64,000 bases of DNA from Synechococcus sp. CC9311 (GTDB lineage Bacteria > Cyanobacteriota > Cyanobacteriia > PCC-6307 > Cyanobiaceae), in assembly GCF_000014585.1 (NCBI RefSeq), contig NC_008319.1, positions 2,542,001-2,606,000 of the forward strand. The letters run 5' to 3'. Positions 36,528 through 45,379 of the stretch are shown here, one piece after another (within the stretch, counting starts at the first letter, position 1; each line of letters opens with the position of its first letter). Made by a program: the position numbers and the translations under genes. Below the pieces are notes generated by a model. It worked only from the letters and a program-made list of their open reading frames with translations. It made no database searches and was not told where the DNA came from.

Positions 36528-37559
36528 ATGCAAGTAAATCGCTCACTCGACCTCATGCGTCGCCGTTTCTTGAACCGCTCCAGCACTGCACTGATCGGCG
36601 TTGTAGCCGCTTGCAGTCTTACTGCCTGCTCGTCGAGCGATCAGGAAACTGGCAAACAACAAGGCCGTCTATCAGCTGCAGGGGCATCGTTTCCAGCTGC
36701 GATTTACCAGCGCTGGTTCCAGGATCTGGCGCCACAAGGAATCCAGGTCAATTACCAATCCGTTGGATCAGGTGCAGGAGTCCGTCAATTCACTGCAGGC
36801 ACCATTGATTTCGGGGCTTCTGACAAGCCAATGCAAGCCGAGGCCATTGCCAAAGTGAGTCGCGGCGTCGTCCAAGTTCCGATGACAGCGGGCGCCATTG
36901 CGGTGGCTTACCACAATCCCGACTGTGAATTGAAGCTCACTCAAGAGCAATTAGCTGGAATCTTTTTAGGCAACATTCGTGATTACAGCGCATTGGGCTG
37001 CCAAGCCAAAGCAATCAAGGTGGTGCATCGCTCTGATGGCTCTGGCACCACTTACAACTTCACCAAGCACCTCTCTGCCATCAGTCCAAAATGGAGCAGC
37101 GATGTAGGCGCCAATAAATCCGTGCAATGGCCCACAGGTGTGGGTGCCAAAGGCAACGAGGGTGTAGCCGCACAACTCACCCAGATTGATGGCGGAATTG
37201 GCTATGTCGAGCTGGCTTATGTGAAAGGGGATCTACAGGCGGCGGCTATTCAAAATGGCTCCGGACAAAAGGTGGTTCCAACGAATGCCACAGCGAGTCG
37301 TGCCCTTGGTTCGATCGACCTCGGACCCGATCTCATCGGTAGCAATGCCAACCCAATGCACGGTTATCCCATCGTGACCTTCTCTTGGGTGCTTGCCTAC
37401 GCCAACGGCAACGGAAGCAACACGGCTGTACTCAAATCAACATTCGATTACATGTTGTCTGAGGAATCACAAGCGAAAGCACCCGAGCTGGGCTATATCT
37501 CCCTTCCCCCAGAGGTGATTGTTCAAGCAAAGGCAGCAGCCAACACGATCAAGGAATAA
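36528..37559 (+). CDS. pstS: Phosphate ABC transporter substrate-binding protein PstS
   Basis: Periplasmic phosphate-binding lipoprotein of the Pst uptake system. Lipobox LTAC with Cys34 after a leader containing RRRF. Binding-site segments: GAGASFPAAIYQRW-like AAGASFPAAIYQRW, VGSGAGVRQFTAGTIDFGASD and HRSDGSGTTYNF. 343 residues. ATG 36528 or ATG 36555 may be the start. No pstCAB follows, so this is a stand-alone copy, as is frequent in marine Synechococcus. I could not make out a clear Pho box in the 54 bases upstream. Confidence 0.94.
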   Translation: MQVNRSLDLMRRRFLNRSSTALIGVVAACSLTACSSSDQETGKQQGRLSAAGASFPAAIYQRWFQDLAPQGIQVNYQSVGSGAGVRQFTAGTIDFGASDKPMQAEAIAKVSRGVVQVPMTAGAIAVAYHNPDCELKLTQEQLAGIFLGNIRDYSALGCQAKAIKVVHRSDGSGTTYNFTKHLSAISPKWSSDVGANKSVQWPTGVGAKGNEGVAAQLTQIDGGIGYVELAYVKGDLQAAAIQNGSGQKVVPTNATASRALGSIDLGPDLIGSNANPMHGYPIVTFSWVLAYANGNGSNTAVLKSTFDYMLSEESQAKAPELGYISLPPEVIVQAKAAANTIKE

Positions 37560-37583
37560 CAGCAATCAACAGAATGAAGACAC

Positions 37584-37612
37584 AAAAAAGGGGGACTAAA
37601 GCCCCCTTTTTT
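37584..37612 (+). terminator. Intrinsic terminator after pstS
   Basis: Six A and GGGGG (37584-37594) pair with CCCCC and six T (37602-37612) across a seven-base loop. A textbook intrinsic terminator 24 bases after the pstS stop. Confidence 0.93.
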
Positions 37613-37696
37613 ATATGCTTAATGAATCAAAAACCAAGACTTCAATTACTTGGAGGAAGTGAATTCAATTTGCTCGAAAACAGTAGGTCAATAAAA

Positions 37697-37960
37697 TCAA
37701 CGATAGTAAGGAGTTTGAGCATCACAGTCACAACCTGGCAACAGGCATAACTGACTTACAATCAACTTACAATCTGATGAGATGAATTCTGGTGAGTCGT
37801 TTTGACCAGAAATCTTTGATGCATATCTGCAAATCCCATCGAACTCATCAGACAAAAAAAGGAAGGCCTCCCACAACCTCCCTAATAACGACGCATCCCC
37901 GTTCTCAGGGACATAAGCATTTTTACCCATCAGGTGGAACCCTTTTGTAAGGACGGGCAC
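37697..37960 (-). CDS. Doubtful small protein, 87 aa
   Basis: Open frame starting with GTG 37960 (ATG 37930 also possible), three bases downstream of the DUF1651-like gene on the same strand. It has several Cys (CRYASK, SDCKLIVSQLCLLPGCDCD) and no recognised domain. The tandem ACTTACAATC repeats lie inside it and encode its KLIVSQ segment, so it may simply be island non-coding DNA. Confidence 0.25.
   Translation of the reverse strand: MPVLTKGFHLMGKNAYVPENGDASLLGRLWEAFLFLSDEFDGICRYASKISGQNDSPEFISSDCKLIVSQLCLLPGCDCDAQTPYYR
37754..37776. repeat. Left-end ACTTACAATC tandem repeat of the integrase island
   Basis: ACTTACAATC occurs at 37754-37763 and again at 37765-37774 (period 11). The second, extended to AACTTACAATCTG (37764-37776), has a perfect 13-base inverted partner at 41002-41014. 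Confidence 0.6.
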
Positions 37961-37963
37961 CTT

Positions 37964-38101
37964 TCAAGGTTCTGCATCAGCACCCCAGACGGCAGGAACC
38001 TTCTGCCAACCATTCCGAAGCAGATCCCTCCACATACCCTCTGCCTGCTCCCTACGAAGGTGCTTACGGATCTTTAGAAGAGCAGGAGAACCATCAGGCA
38101 T
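37964..38101 (-). CDS. DUF1651-like small protein, 45 aa
   Basis: ATG 38101 to TGA 37964, 45 residues: starts MPDGSPALLKIRKHLRREQA and continues MWRDLLRNGWQKVPAVWG. The pattern of a basic helix followed by W--LL--GW--VP--W is the C-terminal signature of the DUF1651 family common in Prochlorococcus and marine Synechococcus. Family members are usually longer, and an in-frame stop lies 27 bases upstream of the ATG, so this may be an N-terminally truncated copy. Function unknown. Confidence 0.5.
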   Translation of the reverse strand: MPDGSPALLKIRKHLRREQAEGMWRDLLRNGWQKVPAVWGADAEP

Positions 38102-38306
38102 TGCACCAATACAACCAACAAATAAATTTTAGCAGAATTGACATTTATACTTACTTGTTCGCGATCACTTAAATGAGCACAAAAATCCACTAGTTCTTGC
38201 GAGATTAGGAATTCAATTGCATTTCGAACGAATTTGAAGTTTGAGTTCACATATTAATATTCATGTTAGAATAATTAGACAATCTTCAAAAAATACCTCA
38301 TTAGTC
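38102..38306. other. AT-rich spacer before the acyltransferase gene
   Basis: About 200 AT-rich bases without a supported gene. It would have to contain the promoter of the acyltransferase gene; several A/T runs are present but no clear -35/-10 pair. Confidence 0.35.
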
Positions 38307-40364
38307 GTGATCAGCGAAAAATCCCTAGAAGTAAAAAAAACAAGATATCGACCAGAGATTGATGGTCTAAGAGCATTTGCAGTGGTTGCGGTCATCATCA
38401 ATCATTTCAATAAAGACGTACTGCCAGGAGGATATCTTGGTGTTGATATTTTCTTTGTGATATCTGGATATGTCATCACATCATCTTTGTTCGGAAGACC
38501 AAGCAAAGATTTCAAGGATTTCATCAGTGGGTTCTATGAGCGGAGGATCAAGCGACTAGTTCCTGCACTCTCTGTTTTTATACTGATCACAAGCATTGCG
38601 ATCTGCTTATTCAATCCATCGCCAGGGACATCACTGAAGACAGGAATAACGTCATTATTCGGACTATCAAATCTCTACCTATTTAAGAATTCGACGGATT
38701 ACTTTGCTCAGTCAACAGAACTCAATGTCTTCACGCACACATGGTCTCTTGGGGTTGAAGAGCAGTTCTACATATTGTTTCCTTTCCTGATTTGGTTTTC
38801 AGGATTTGGACGACAAACCAAGAATGGTGCTCGCAACCTTTTTTTAATAGTTGGGATATTGACGATTGCATCTCTGATTGGATTTCTTTATCTGTATCCA
38901 ACGAACCAACCAGCAGCATATTTCTTGATGCCATCAAGGTTTTGGGAGATGGCAGCAGGTTGTCTGATCTTTATTGGATTTCAGAAGCGAGCATCAGTTG
39001 AACAATTGCTAGAGAAAGTGCCACCTCTCCTGGTGGTGGCACTGATTGTGGGTGTGATGTTTCTTCCGATGTCGATGGCAGCAGTATCCACCATTGCAGT
39101 GGTGGTGCTGTCTTCCATCCTCATCGCCTCCTTGAAGAAACAGACAGCAGCATTCAAGGTCTTTACTAATCCCCAGGTCGTCAATATCGGTCTGATCTCC
39201 TACTCGCTGTATCTATGGCACTGGGGGGTGCTCTCGATCAGTCGTCGGACTATTGGCATCCACTGGTGGTCAGTTCCCTTCCAGGTCGCCCTGATGCTTG
39301 GTCTAGCGATTGCTTCTTACCGATGGATCGAGACACCACTTCGCAAGGGCAACTGGTTTGGGAAGCGATGGAAGACCTTGGCAGTTGGCGGAGGAGTGTT
39401 GGTTGCTCTTTCTGGAGGTCTGATTGCTCTTTACAAACCACTGAAAGGCAAGTTCTACACAGGAAACCCTAATTACAATAGATTTGGCGGGAAAGTTGTT
39501 ATCAACAATATTACGTTAAACGATGAATGTACACCAAGAGAAGTCGTAGATGGTCTCAAACCAGAGTGCATTAATCTGCACTCAAAACCCAGCGGACGCA
39601 TTCATTTGCTTGGGGATAGTCATATGCAGCATTACCTTCCCATGTTTGAACGCTTATCAGAAGAATATGGTTGGAGTTATTACTTCTATGGAAGGTCAGG
39701 ATTCCCTGTAGGAAAGAGATACTTAAAAGGGAAGCAAGGAAAACTAGTGGACGATGCCGACATGAAATATGCTATTAATAAGGTTATAGAAAGATTAGAT
39801 TCTGGGGATATATTCATAATTTCGGAAAGAAATGAACGGAACTTCTCGCCTTATATGTTTGATCTTGGTGCTGGATATGTAAAATTTGTGGATGAAAATG
39901 GAGATTCTGTGCCCAAGAGAGAAGCACTTAAAAACTATAAAGAATACTTAATACGATTAGCGGGAAAAATAAATTCTCGGGGGGCAGTTATGATTTTGTT
40001 TCAACCTACGCCTTCGTTTAAGGGTATTGTAAATGGCGTGGATGCTATTTGTTCTGAGTGGTATGGAAAATATAACAATCATTGCTCTTATTCCATGGGG
40101 AGTATTGACAGACGCGAATGGGTAGATCACGTATCTGTTATCAAAAGGATGCATGAGCAAGTTGCAAATATTTATGGCAACACGCTGACATTCGATCCGT
40201 TTACTTACTTATGTCCCCCAAATATGGACAAATGCCCAAGGAAGATGAACGGCAAGATGCTTTATTTTGATGATGATCACTTAAGCGACTACTCATCAGA
40301 ATACATCTATTCCAACTTTGCATCTTTCCTGAGAAGCAAGGGATTACTGAGAAGGAGTGATTAA
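38307..40364 (+). CDS. Membrane O-acyltransferase (acyltransferase-3) with C-terminal SGNH domain
   Basis: About 685 residues. Residues 10-380 are the acyltransferase-3 (OafA-like) membrane domain: YRPEIDGLRAFAVVAVIINH, LGVDIFFVISGYVIT, YERRIKRLVPAL, and THTWSLGVEEQFYILFP with the catalytic-region His and Arg. The C-terminal half is an SGNH hydrolase-like domain with IHLLGDSHMQHYLP. Such fusions acetylate surface polysaccharide or peptidoglycan. GTG 38307 is my preferred start; a TTG at 38241 is in frame. The gene sits alone in an AT-rich island next to an integrase remnant, suggesting acquisition by transfer of a cell-surface modification gene. Confidence 0.9.
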   Translation: MISEKSLEVKKTRYRPEIDGLRAFAVVAVIINHFNKDVLPGGYLGVDIFFVISGYVITSSLFGRPSKDFKDFISGFYERRIKRLVPALSVFILITSIAICLFNPSPGTSLKTGITSLFGLSNLYLFKNSTDYFAQSTELNVFTHTWSLGVEEQFYILFPFLIWFSGFGRQTKNGARNLFLIVGILTIASLIGFLYLYPTNQPAAYFLMPSRFWEMAAGCLIFIGFQKRASVEQLLEKVPPLLVVALIVGVMFLPMSMAAVSTIAVVVLSSILIASLKKQTAAFKVFTNPQVVNIGLISYSLYLWHWGVLSISRRTIGIHWWSVPFQVALMLGLAIASYRWIETPLRKGNWFGKRWKTLAVGGGVLVALSGGLIALYKPLKGKFYTGNPNYNRFGGKVVINNITLNDECTPREVVDGLKPECINLHSKPSGRIHLLGDSHMQHYLPMFERLSEEYGWSYYFYGRSGFPVGKRYLKGKQGKLVDDADMKYAINKVIERLDSGDIFIISERNERNFSPYMFDLGAGYVKFVDENGDSVPKREALKNYKEYLIRLAGKINSRGAVMILFQPTPSFKGIVNGVDAICSEWYGKYNNHCSYSMGSIDRREWVDHVSVIKRMHEQVANIYGNTLTFDPFTYLCPPNMDKCPRKMNGKMLYFDDDHLSDYSSEYIYSNFASFLRSKGLLRRSD

Positions 40365-40946
40365 TGTTTCACAAATGCAAGGTTGGTCTCGTGGACCTTT
40401 GCTGAGTATCTGTGATCGATGCAACGAGACATCTGGAACATCGCATACTGCGAGTAGAGATGATTGAAGAAGGTAACGATGGTCAACTCTTGCCTCACAG
40501 TGTCTTTTCTTTTACATGCCTTCAATCGAATATCAACAAAATCAGCAATTTCAGCATCTGAAATATCGTTGACTTTCTTTGACTCACCAAAATAATGAAT
40601 GAATGCATTACTGAGATACATCAACTGCTTTTTATACCAGTCATTTCCAATCATTCCTCTTTGCAATTCTTTCTTGATTTCCTCCTCATATTTGACAAAT
40701 GCATCACCTAATGAACTTGTAAAAACTTTTTCTGCTCTTGCAACTTTAACTTGCAGTTCTTTGTATTTGGATTTTGCTCTTTCTATTGCATCAAAATGAG
40801 ATTTGGTCTTCAAACTTTGGGAGAAATGTTTTTTTCATTTGCAACCAAACTCTCATATACCAATTAGGTGAGTTGGGTCGTTTGTAGACCACCAATTCAC
40901 CTTCAAAGAGTTCTGTCTTGTCTTGAACCCAAGTCGAACCACCCAT
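40361..40946 (-). pseudogene. Tyrosine-integrase remnant: N-terminal part, frameshifted and truncated
   Basis: From ATG 40946 one frame reads FEGELVVYKRPNSPNWYMRV, the arm-binding start of phage-type integrases, then runs off after a seven-base homopolymer (40829-40835, A7 on the coding strand). With one A removed it joins the second frame, which continues KKHFSQSLKTKSHFDAIERA, YKKQLMYLSNAFIHYFG and ISDAEIADFVDIRLKA, the core-binding domain. It stops at 40361, overlapping the acyltransferase stop by four bases, before any catalytic R-H-x-x-R-Y motif. So it has a one-base frameshift and has lost its catalytic domain. Confidence 0.75.
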
Positions 40947-40956
40947 TTTTCAATCC

Positions 40957-41014
40957 ACTTACAACCGAGTTCAGTGGGAGCAAGTGAATTCTACCCCCCC
41001 CCAGATTGTAAGTT
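40957..41014. repeat. Right-end ACTTACAAYC repeats of the integrase island
   Basis: ACTTACAACC at 40957-40966 (plus) and CAGATTGTAAGTT at 41002-41014, the exact reverse complement of the left repeat at 37764-37776. A run of nine C (40994-41002) touches the second repeat. Confidence 0.55.
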
Positions 41015-41043
41015 TCAATCTGCACCTATTCTCAATAGGCAAT

Positions 41044-41073
41044 AAAAAGTCCCCCACCTTGAGCGAGGGACTT
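41044..41073 (-). terminator. Intrinsic terminator of dnaK
   Basis: On the minus strand AAGTCCC-type stem: AAGTCCC (41047-41053) pairs with GGGACTT (41067-41073). The run of A at 41044-41048 gives the U-tract for leftward transcription. It lies 56 bases past the dnaK stop. Confidence 0.8.
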
Positions 41074-41128
41074 GAGTTTGACGAAATACGAATGCTTCTC
41101 TTATTGAGAAAAATTAGATTTCATCGTG

Positions 41129-43042
41129 TTACTTGGTTTCAGTAAATTCAGCATCGATAACATCATCTCCAGCATTGCTAGATCCATCCCCGGAGTTGCC
41201 AGCTGCTGCACCCTCTTCACCAGAAGCTGCTGCTTCTGCACCAGCCTGTTGGTAAACAGAAGCACCAACCGTATAAAGCTCCTGCTGTAGCTCCTCAAGG
41301 AGAGACTTCATCGACTCAAAGTCTTCTTTTTCAGTGGCTTCCTTGAGCTTGGTGGACTTCTCTTCAACCTTGGACTTGGCCTCGGCATCAACTTTGTCGC
41401 CAAGTTCAGCCAGTTGCTTTTCGGCCTGATACACGAGGGTTTCAGCCTGATTCTTCAGGTCGATCTTCTCCCGCTTCTCCTTATCAGCGCTGGCATTGCT
41501 CTCAGCATCCTTCACCATCTTCTCCACTTCATTGTCAGAGAGGGTGGAGGCTCCGGTGATCGAAATCGACTGCTCTTTGCCGCTGCCCTTGTCCTTGGCT
41601 GTGACACTCAAAATGCCATTGGCATCAATGTCAAACGTGACTTCGATCTGAGGAACGCCACGAGGGGCGGATGGGATGCCATCCAGACGGAAGGTACCGA
41701 GACTCTTGTTATCGGAAGCCATCTCGCGCTCACCCTGGAGCACGTGAATTTCAACGTTGGTTTGACCATCCACAGCAGTGGAGTAGGTCTCTGATTTTTT
41801 GGTTGGGACGGTGGTGTTCCTCGTGATCATTTTCGTCATCACCCCACCCAGCGTCTCGACGCCTAGGGATAGGGGTGTGACATCCAGCAACAGGATGTCC
41901 TTGACTTCACCAGCCAACACACCGCCTTGGATGGCGGCTCCGATCGCCACCACCTCATCAGGGTTCACGGTTTGGTTGGGGTCCTTTCCGGTGGTGCGCT
42001 TCACGAGCTCGAGCACAGCCGGGATCCGAGTGGAACCACCCACCATCACAATCTCGTCAAGCTCACTCGATGAAAGCTTGGCGTCTTTCAGAGCCTGCTC
42101 AACCGGGATGCGGCAACGATCGATCAACGTGGAAGCCAGCTCTTCAAACTTGCCGCGCGTGAGGGTGAGATCGAGATGCTTAGGTCCTTCCGGGGTCGCC
42201 GTAATAAAGGGCAGATTGATTTCGCTCTGAGTCGCGCTCGAAAGCTCAATTTTCGCCTTCTCAGCGGCTTCGGTGAGACGCTGCAAAGCCTGCTTGTCCT
42301 GACGAAGATCGATTCCTTCGTTGGATTTGAAGCTTTCGGCCAGGTGATCAACAATCACCTTGTCGAAATCATCACCACCTAGGTGCGTATCTCCCGAAGT
42401 GGAGAGCACTTCAAACACTCCATCTCCCACTTCCAGCACAGACACGTCAAAGGTGCCGCCTCCAAGGTCGAACACGAGGATGCGTTCGTTGCTCTTTTTA
42501 TCGAGGCCGTAGGCCAACGCTGCAGCTGTGGGCTCGTTGATGATTCGCAGCACTTCAAGGCCGGCGATCTTTCCGGCGTCTTTTGTGGCCTGGCGCTGAG
42601 AATCGTTGAAGTAAGCGGGAACGGTAATGACCGCTTGGGTCACGGTTTCACCGAGGTACTTACCAGCATCTTCAGCCAGTTTGCGCAGCACCTGAGCGCT
42701 CACCTCTTCAGGAGCGAACTGCTTATCGAGAACGGGGCACTTGACCTTCACATTGGAGCCGGCCTTTTCAACGCCGTAGCTCACCTCTTTCGATTCCTCG
42801 TTGACCTCATCAACGCGGCGACCAATGAAGCGCTTAACGGAATAAAACGTGTTGTCGGTGTTCATCACCGCTTGGCGCTTTGCGATCTGACCGACCAGCT
42901 GATCCTGATTTTTTGTGTAGGCCACCACCGATGGAGTGGTGCGGAAGCCCTCAGCATTGGCGATCACGGTGGGCTTGCCGCCCTCCATCACCGAGACACA
43001 ACTGTTGGTGGTACCTAAATCAATGCCGACAACCTTGCCCAT
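41129..43042 (-). CDS. dnaK: Chaperone DnaK (Hsp70)
   Basis: 637 residues from ATG 43042. Actin-type ATPase with [17 protein letters not shown], the signature [15 protein letters not shown], and [15 protein letters not shown]; the substrate-binding domain starts after [17 protein letters not shown]. The C-terminus ends [12 protein letters not shown], the EEVD-like tail of DnaK2-type cyanobacterial chaperones, after a Gly/Ala-rich linker. A longer frame (start 43156) exists but has no homology before MGKVVGID. No dnaJ or grpE is adjacent. It is divergent from aroE. Confidence 0.95.
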   Translation of the reverse strand: MGKVVGIDLGTTNSCVSVMEGGKPTVIANAEGFRTTPSVVAYTKNQDQLVGQIAKRQAVMNTDNTFYSVKRFIGRRVDEVNEESKEVSYGVEKAGSNVKVKCPVLDKQFAPEEVSAQVLRKLAEDAGKYLGETVTQAVITVPAYFNDSQRQATKDAGKIAGLEVLRIINEPTAAALAYGLDKKSNERILVFDLGGGTFDVSVLEVGDGVFEVLSTSGDTHLGGDDFDKVIVDHLAESFKSNEGIDLRQDKQALQRLTEAAEKAKIELSSATQSEINLPFITATPEGPKHLDLTLTRGKFEELASTLIDRCRIPVEQALKDAKLSSSELDEIVMVGGSTRIPAVLELVKRTTGKDPNQTVNPDEVVAIGAAIQGGVLAGEVKDILLLDVTPLSLGVETLGGVMTKMITRNTTVPTKKSETYSTAVDGQTNVEIHVLQGEREMASDNKSLGTFRLDGIPSAPRGVPQIEVTFDIDANGILSVTAKDKGSGKEQSISITGASTLSDNEVEKMVKDAESNASADKEKREKIDLKNQAETLVYQAEKQLAELGDKVDAEAKSKVEEKSTKLKEATEKEDFESMKSLLEELQQELYTVGASVYQQAGAEAAASGEEGAAAGNSGDGSSNAGDDVIDAEFTETK

Positions 43043-43174
43043 CAGTGCCCTCCTATCCCTCGAAAAAAGTGTGACTAGAACATGTGCATCTTCGGCAGAG
43101 ACATCACCAAGAGGCGAGGTGTGGTTCCCGAACAGCCCGAACGGCAGGCTGGTCACGGCCTGTCAAACAAAGGA

Positions 43175-44068
43175 ATGATCAGCGGAACCACGGCACTGGT
43201 CGCACTGTTGGGACAACCAGTCAGTCACTCACTCTCACCGGCCATGCAAAACGCAGCCCTGAAGGCGATGGGGCTCGACTGGAGCTTCCTGGCACTGCCC
43301 TGCAGCGCTGATGATCTCGCCAACGTGCTTAAAGGACTGGAGGCCGTGGGATGCCGTGGGCTCAACGTCACGATCCCCCATAAGCAGGCCGTCTCCCAGC
43401 TCTGTAACGAACTCAGTCCGCTGGCTCAACGGCTCGGGGCCATTAACACCATGACTCCATTGCCCAGTGGTGGCTGGCACGGGCACAACACTGATGTAGA
43501 GGGCTTTTTGGCCCCGCTCCTTCACAACAACGCCAACTGGAGCGGAACACGAACTGTGGTGGTGGGTTGTGGCGGCAGCGCCCGAGCAGTTGTAGCGGGA
43601 TTGCAGGACTTAAACCCAAGCGAAATCACAATCGTGGGGCGTCGGGATAAAACACTCCAACCGTTTTGCAGCGATCTTCAGCAAGGAAGACCAGCCAACA
43701 GTGTCCAGTTACAACCTCTTTTAGACAACGACCCACAACTTCAAACCCGAATTCAGCAAGCGGATCTGGTGGTCAACACCACCCCCATTGGCATGAGCAG
43801 TCATCAGCCTGATCAAGGCCCCGTTCTGCCACTCGGCGAGGACATCTGGAACAACCTCACCGCTCACACTGTGCTCTACGACTTGATCTACACACCACGA
43901 CCCACGCCATGGCTGCAGCGCGGGGAAGCGTTGGGCTGCCGCACCTATGACGGCTTGGAGATGCTTGTGCAGCAAGGGGCCGCCGCTCTCCGGTGTTGGA
44001 GCGGCATGGATGAGGTTCCAGTAGACGCAATGCGGGAAGCAGCACTCAAAAACCTGAGCCATCCCTAA
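43175..44068 (+). CDS. aroE: Shikimate dehydrogenase
   Basis: NADPH-dependent reduction of 3-dehydroshikimate. N-terminal substrate domain LLGQPVSHSLSPAMQNAAL with SxS motif, catalytic NVTIPHK (Lys) and HNTDVEGFL (Asp), Rossmann loop VVVGCGGSARAVV. ATG 43175 with AAAGG six bases before it starts the conserved part; an ATG at 43082 would add 31 unrelated residues. 297 residues, normal. Forms part of aromatic synthesis with aroG elsewhere in the window. Confidence 0.95.
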   Translation: MISGTTALVALLGQPVSHSLSPAMQNAALKAMGLDWSFLALPCSADDLANVLKGLEAVGCRGLNVTIPHKQAVSQLCNELSPLAQRLGAINTMTPLPSGGWHGHNTDVEGFLAPLLHNNANWSGTRTVVVGCGGSARAVVAGLQDLNPSEITIVGRRDKTLQPFCSDLQQGRPANSVQLQPLLDNDPQLQTRIQQADLVVNTTPIGMSSHQPDQGPVLPLGEDIWNNLTAHTVLYDLIYTPRPTPWLQRGEALGCRTYDGLEMLVQQGAAALRCWSGMDEVPVDAMREAALKNLSHP

Positions 44069-44106
44069 GCGCGACCTAGCCTTAAAGCATTCACCAGCTT
44101 CAACCT

Positions 44107-44574
44107 GTGCCCATCCCCATCTGGCAGCGCCTGCTTGGTTTGTTGGTTTACGTCTTGCCATGGAGCGATGCCATTCCTATTGGCCAACATCTGCTCATTC
44201 AGTTCCCTGTGTTGCAGTGGCTGACCCTTCCGGCCTTGCCTCTGTTCATTTTGGAACGGGGAATTCCTTTCGGTCTTGGAAACCTTCTGGTGTTTTTCTT
44301 GCTGTTCTTAGCGGTGGTGAGGAATCCAAACGTTCCTTACTTCATTCGCTTCAACACCTTGCAAGCGCTATTGGTTGACATCGTGGTTGTACTGCTCGGT
44401 TATGCCTTCACCATCCTGTTACCCATCGGTGGCGGACTGATGATGCGCACGCTCTCCAGCACTGTGGTGGTGGGTGTTCTGGCTGTTGTGATCTTTGCTG
44501 TGATCGAGTGCTCTAGAGGTCGAGAGCCCGACCTGCCTGGCTTGAGTCAGGCGGTTCGGATGCAGTTGTACTGA
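44107..44574 (+). CDS. Tic20-like membrane protein
   Basis: 155 residues with four hydrophobic helices. The pattern LGLLVYVLPWSDAIP--G, then NVPYFIRFNTLQALLVDIV is the characteristic region of the Tic20/Ycf60 family, homologous to a subunit of the chloroplast inner-envelope import complex; in cyanobacteria the role is unclear. GTG 44107 is the start, 38 bases after aroE. It is followed by rpsF. Confidence 0.85.
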   Translation: MPIPIWQRLLGLLVYVLPWSDAIPIGQHLLIQFPVLQWLTLPALPLFILERGIPFGLGNLLVFFLLFLAVVRNPNVPYFIRFNTLQALLVDIVVVLLGYAFTILLPIGGGLMMRTLSSTVVVGVLAVVIFAVIECSRGREPDLPGLSQAVRMQLY

Positions 44575-44602
44575 TCCCCATAACTCCAGGCGATATGGTG
44601 GT

Positions 44603-44646
44603 AGATCCGTCGCTCATTCACTGAGCCTTCAGTCCCCGTCGGATCT
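44603..44646 (+). promoter_or_regulatory. Possible S6-type structured mRNA leader of rpsF
   Basis: AGATCCG (44603-44609) pairs with CGGATCT (44640-44646), and inside this GCTCA (44612-44616) pairs with TGAGC (44622-44626), leaving an unpaired CTTCAGTCCCCGT segment on the 3' side. The outer 3' arm ends six bases before the rpsF ATG, so folding would cover the ribosome site. S6 or S6:S18 autoregulatory leaders with a C-rich bulge are known upstream of rpsF in many bacteria; the match here is by eye only. Confidence 0.4.
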
Positions 44647-44652
44647 GTCTCC

Positions 44653-45018
44653 ATGACCCAACAGCCTTACTACGAGACCATGTACATCCTCCGTCCGGAC
44701 ATCCCGGAAGAGGAAGTTGAGTCTCACGTAACCAAGTACCGCGACATATTGACTGAGGCGGGTGCCGAGGTTCTCGACAATCAAATGCGCGGTAAGCGTC
44801 GCCTGGCCTATCCAATCGCCAAGCACAAGGAAGGCATCTATGTGCAGCTGAGCCATAACGGTGATGGCCAACAAGTGGGCGTCATCGAAAAAGCAATGCG
44901 CCTCAGTGAAGATGTGATTCGCTATCTCACCGTGAAGCAAGAAGGCCCGTTGCCTGCTCCTCGCGTCGCGCCTGGAACAGAAGCACCTGCCGAACCTGAA
45001 GCGGCTGCTCCTGCCTGA
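44653..45018 (+). CDS. rpsF: 30S ribosomal protein S6
   Basis: 121 residues. [21 protein letters not shown] at the N-terminus, [20 protein letters not shown] in the middle and [15 protein letters not shown] near the end are the S6 core. A C-terminal Ala/Pro/Glu-rich tail of about 25 residues is typical of cyanobacteria. Unlike in many bacteria, rpsR and rplI are not next to it. Confidence 0.96.
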   Translation: MTQQPYYETMYILRPDIPEEEVESHVTKYRDILTEAGAEVLDNQMRGKRRLAYPIAKHKEGIYVQLSHNGDGQQVGVIEKAMRLSEDVIRYLTVKQEGPLPAPRVAPGTEAPAEPEAAAPA

Positions 45019-45059
45019 CGGCCATTGTGCAAGCCATGGACGAGCGATAACGTCCGCCC

Positions 45060-45377
45060 ATGGCGCATCAGGACTCAAACTATTGCTCACCTCCCCCGGT
45101 CTGGAAAGCCGCTCGACCGCCGAGTGGTGACGTCGAAGCACTCAGAGCCAGGGTGTATGAACTCGAAGAGCAGGTCAGGGATTACGAAACGCTATTAAGC
45201 GAGCTGCCCGAACTGTTTGAACGCAAATTCCAACAAAGATTGGAACCGCTTTTGGAGCGTTATCGGTTGTTGGCTCAGGCTCAGCAACTAAAGGCTGCAC
45301 CCCCCGAAGCCGAGATTGTCCCTCTGCCCTTACGCGCCGATCGACAAGGGCAGCAGCGCCACAACATCGCAGCCTGA
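45060..45377 (+). CDS. Coiled-coil hypothetical protein, 105 aa
   Basis: 105 residues, 41 bases after rpsF. Residues 25-75 form a leucine/charged heptad region (VEALRARVYELEEQVRDYET, RLEPLLERYRLLAQAQQLKA) typical of a short coiled coil; both ends look unstructured. It resembles the small uncharacterised cyanobacterial proteins found near argG or rpsF. Convergent with argG, stop codons two bases apart. Confidence 0.7.
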   Translation: MAHQDSNYCSPPPVWKAARPPSGDVEALRARVYELEEQVRDYETLLSELPELFERKFQQRLEPLLERYRLLAQAQQLKAAPPEAEIVPLPLRADRQGQQRHNIAA

Positions 45378-45379
45378 TC

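Noticed and set aside
42383-43018. 211-codon frame opposite dnaK
   Set aside because: Antisense frame of a conserved chaperone gene, a well-known artefact.
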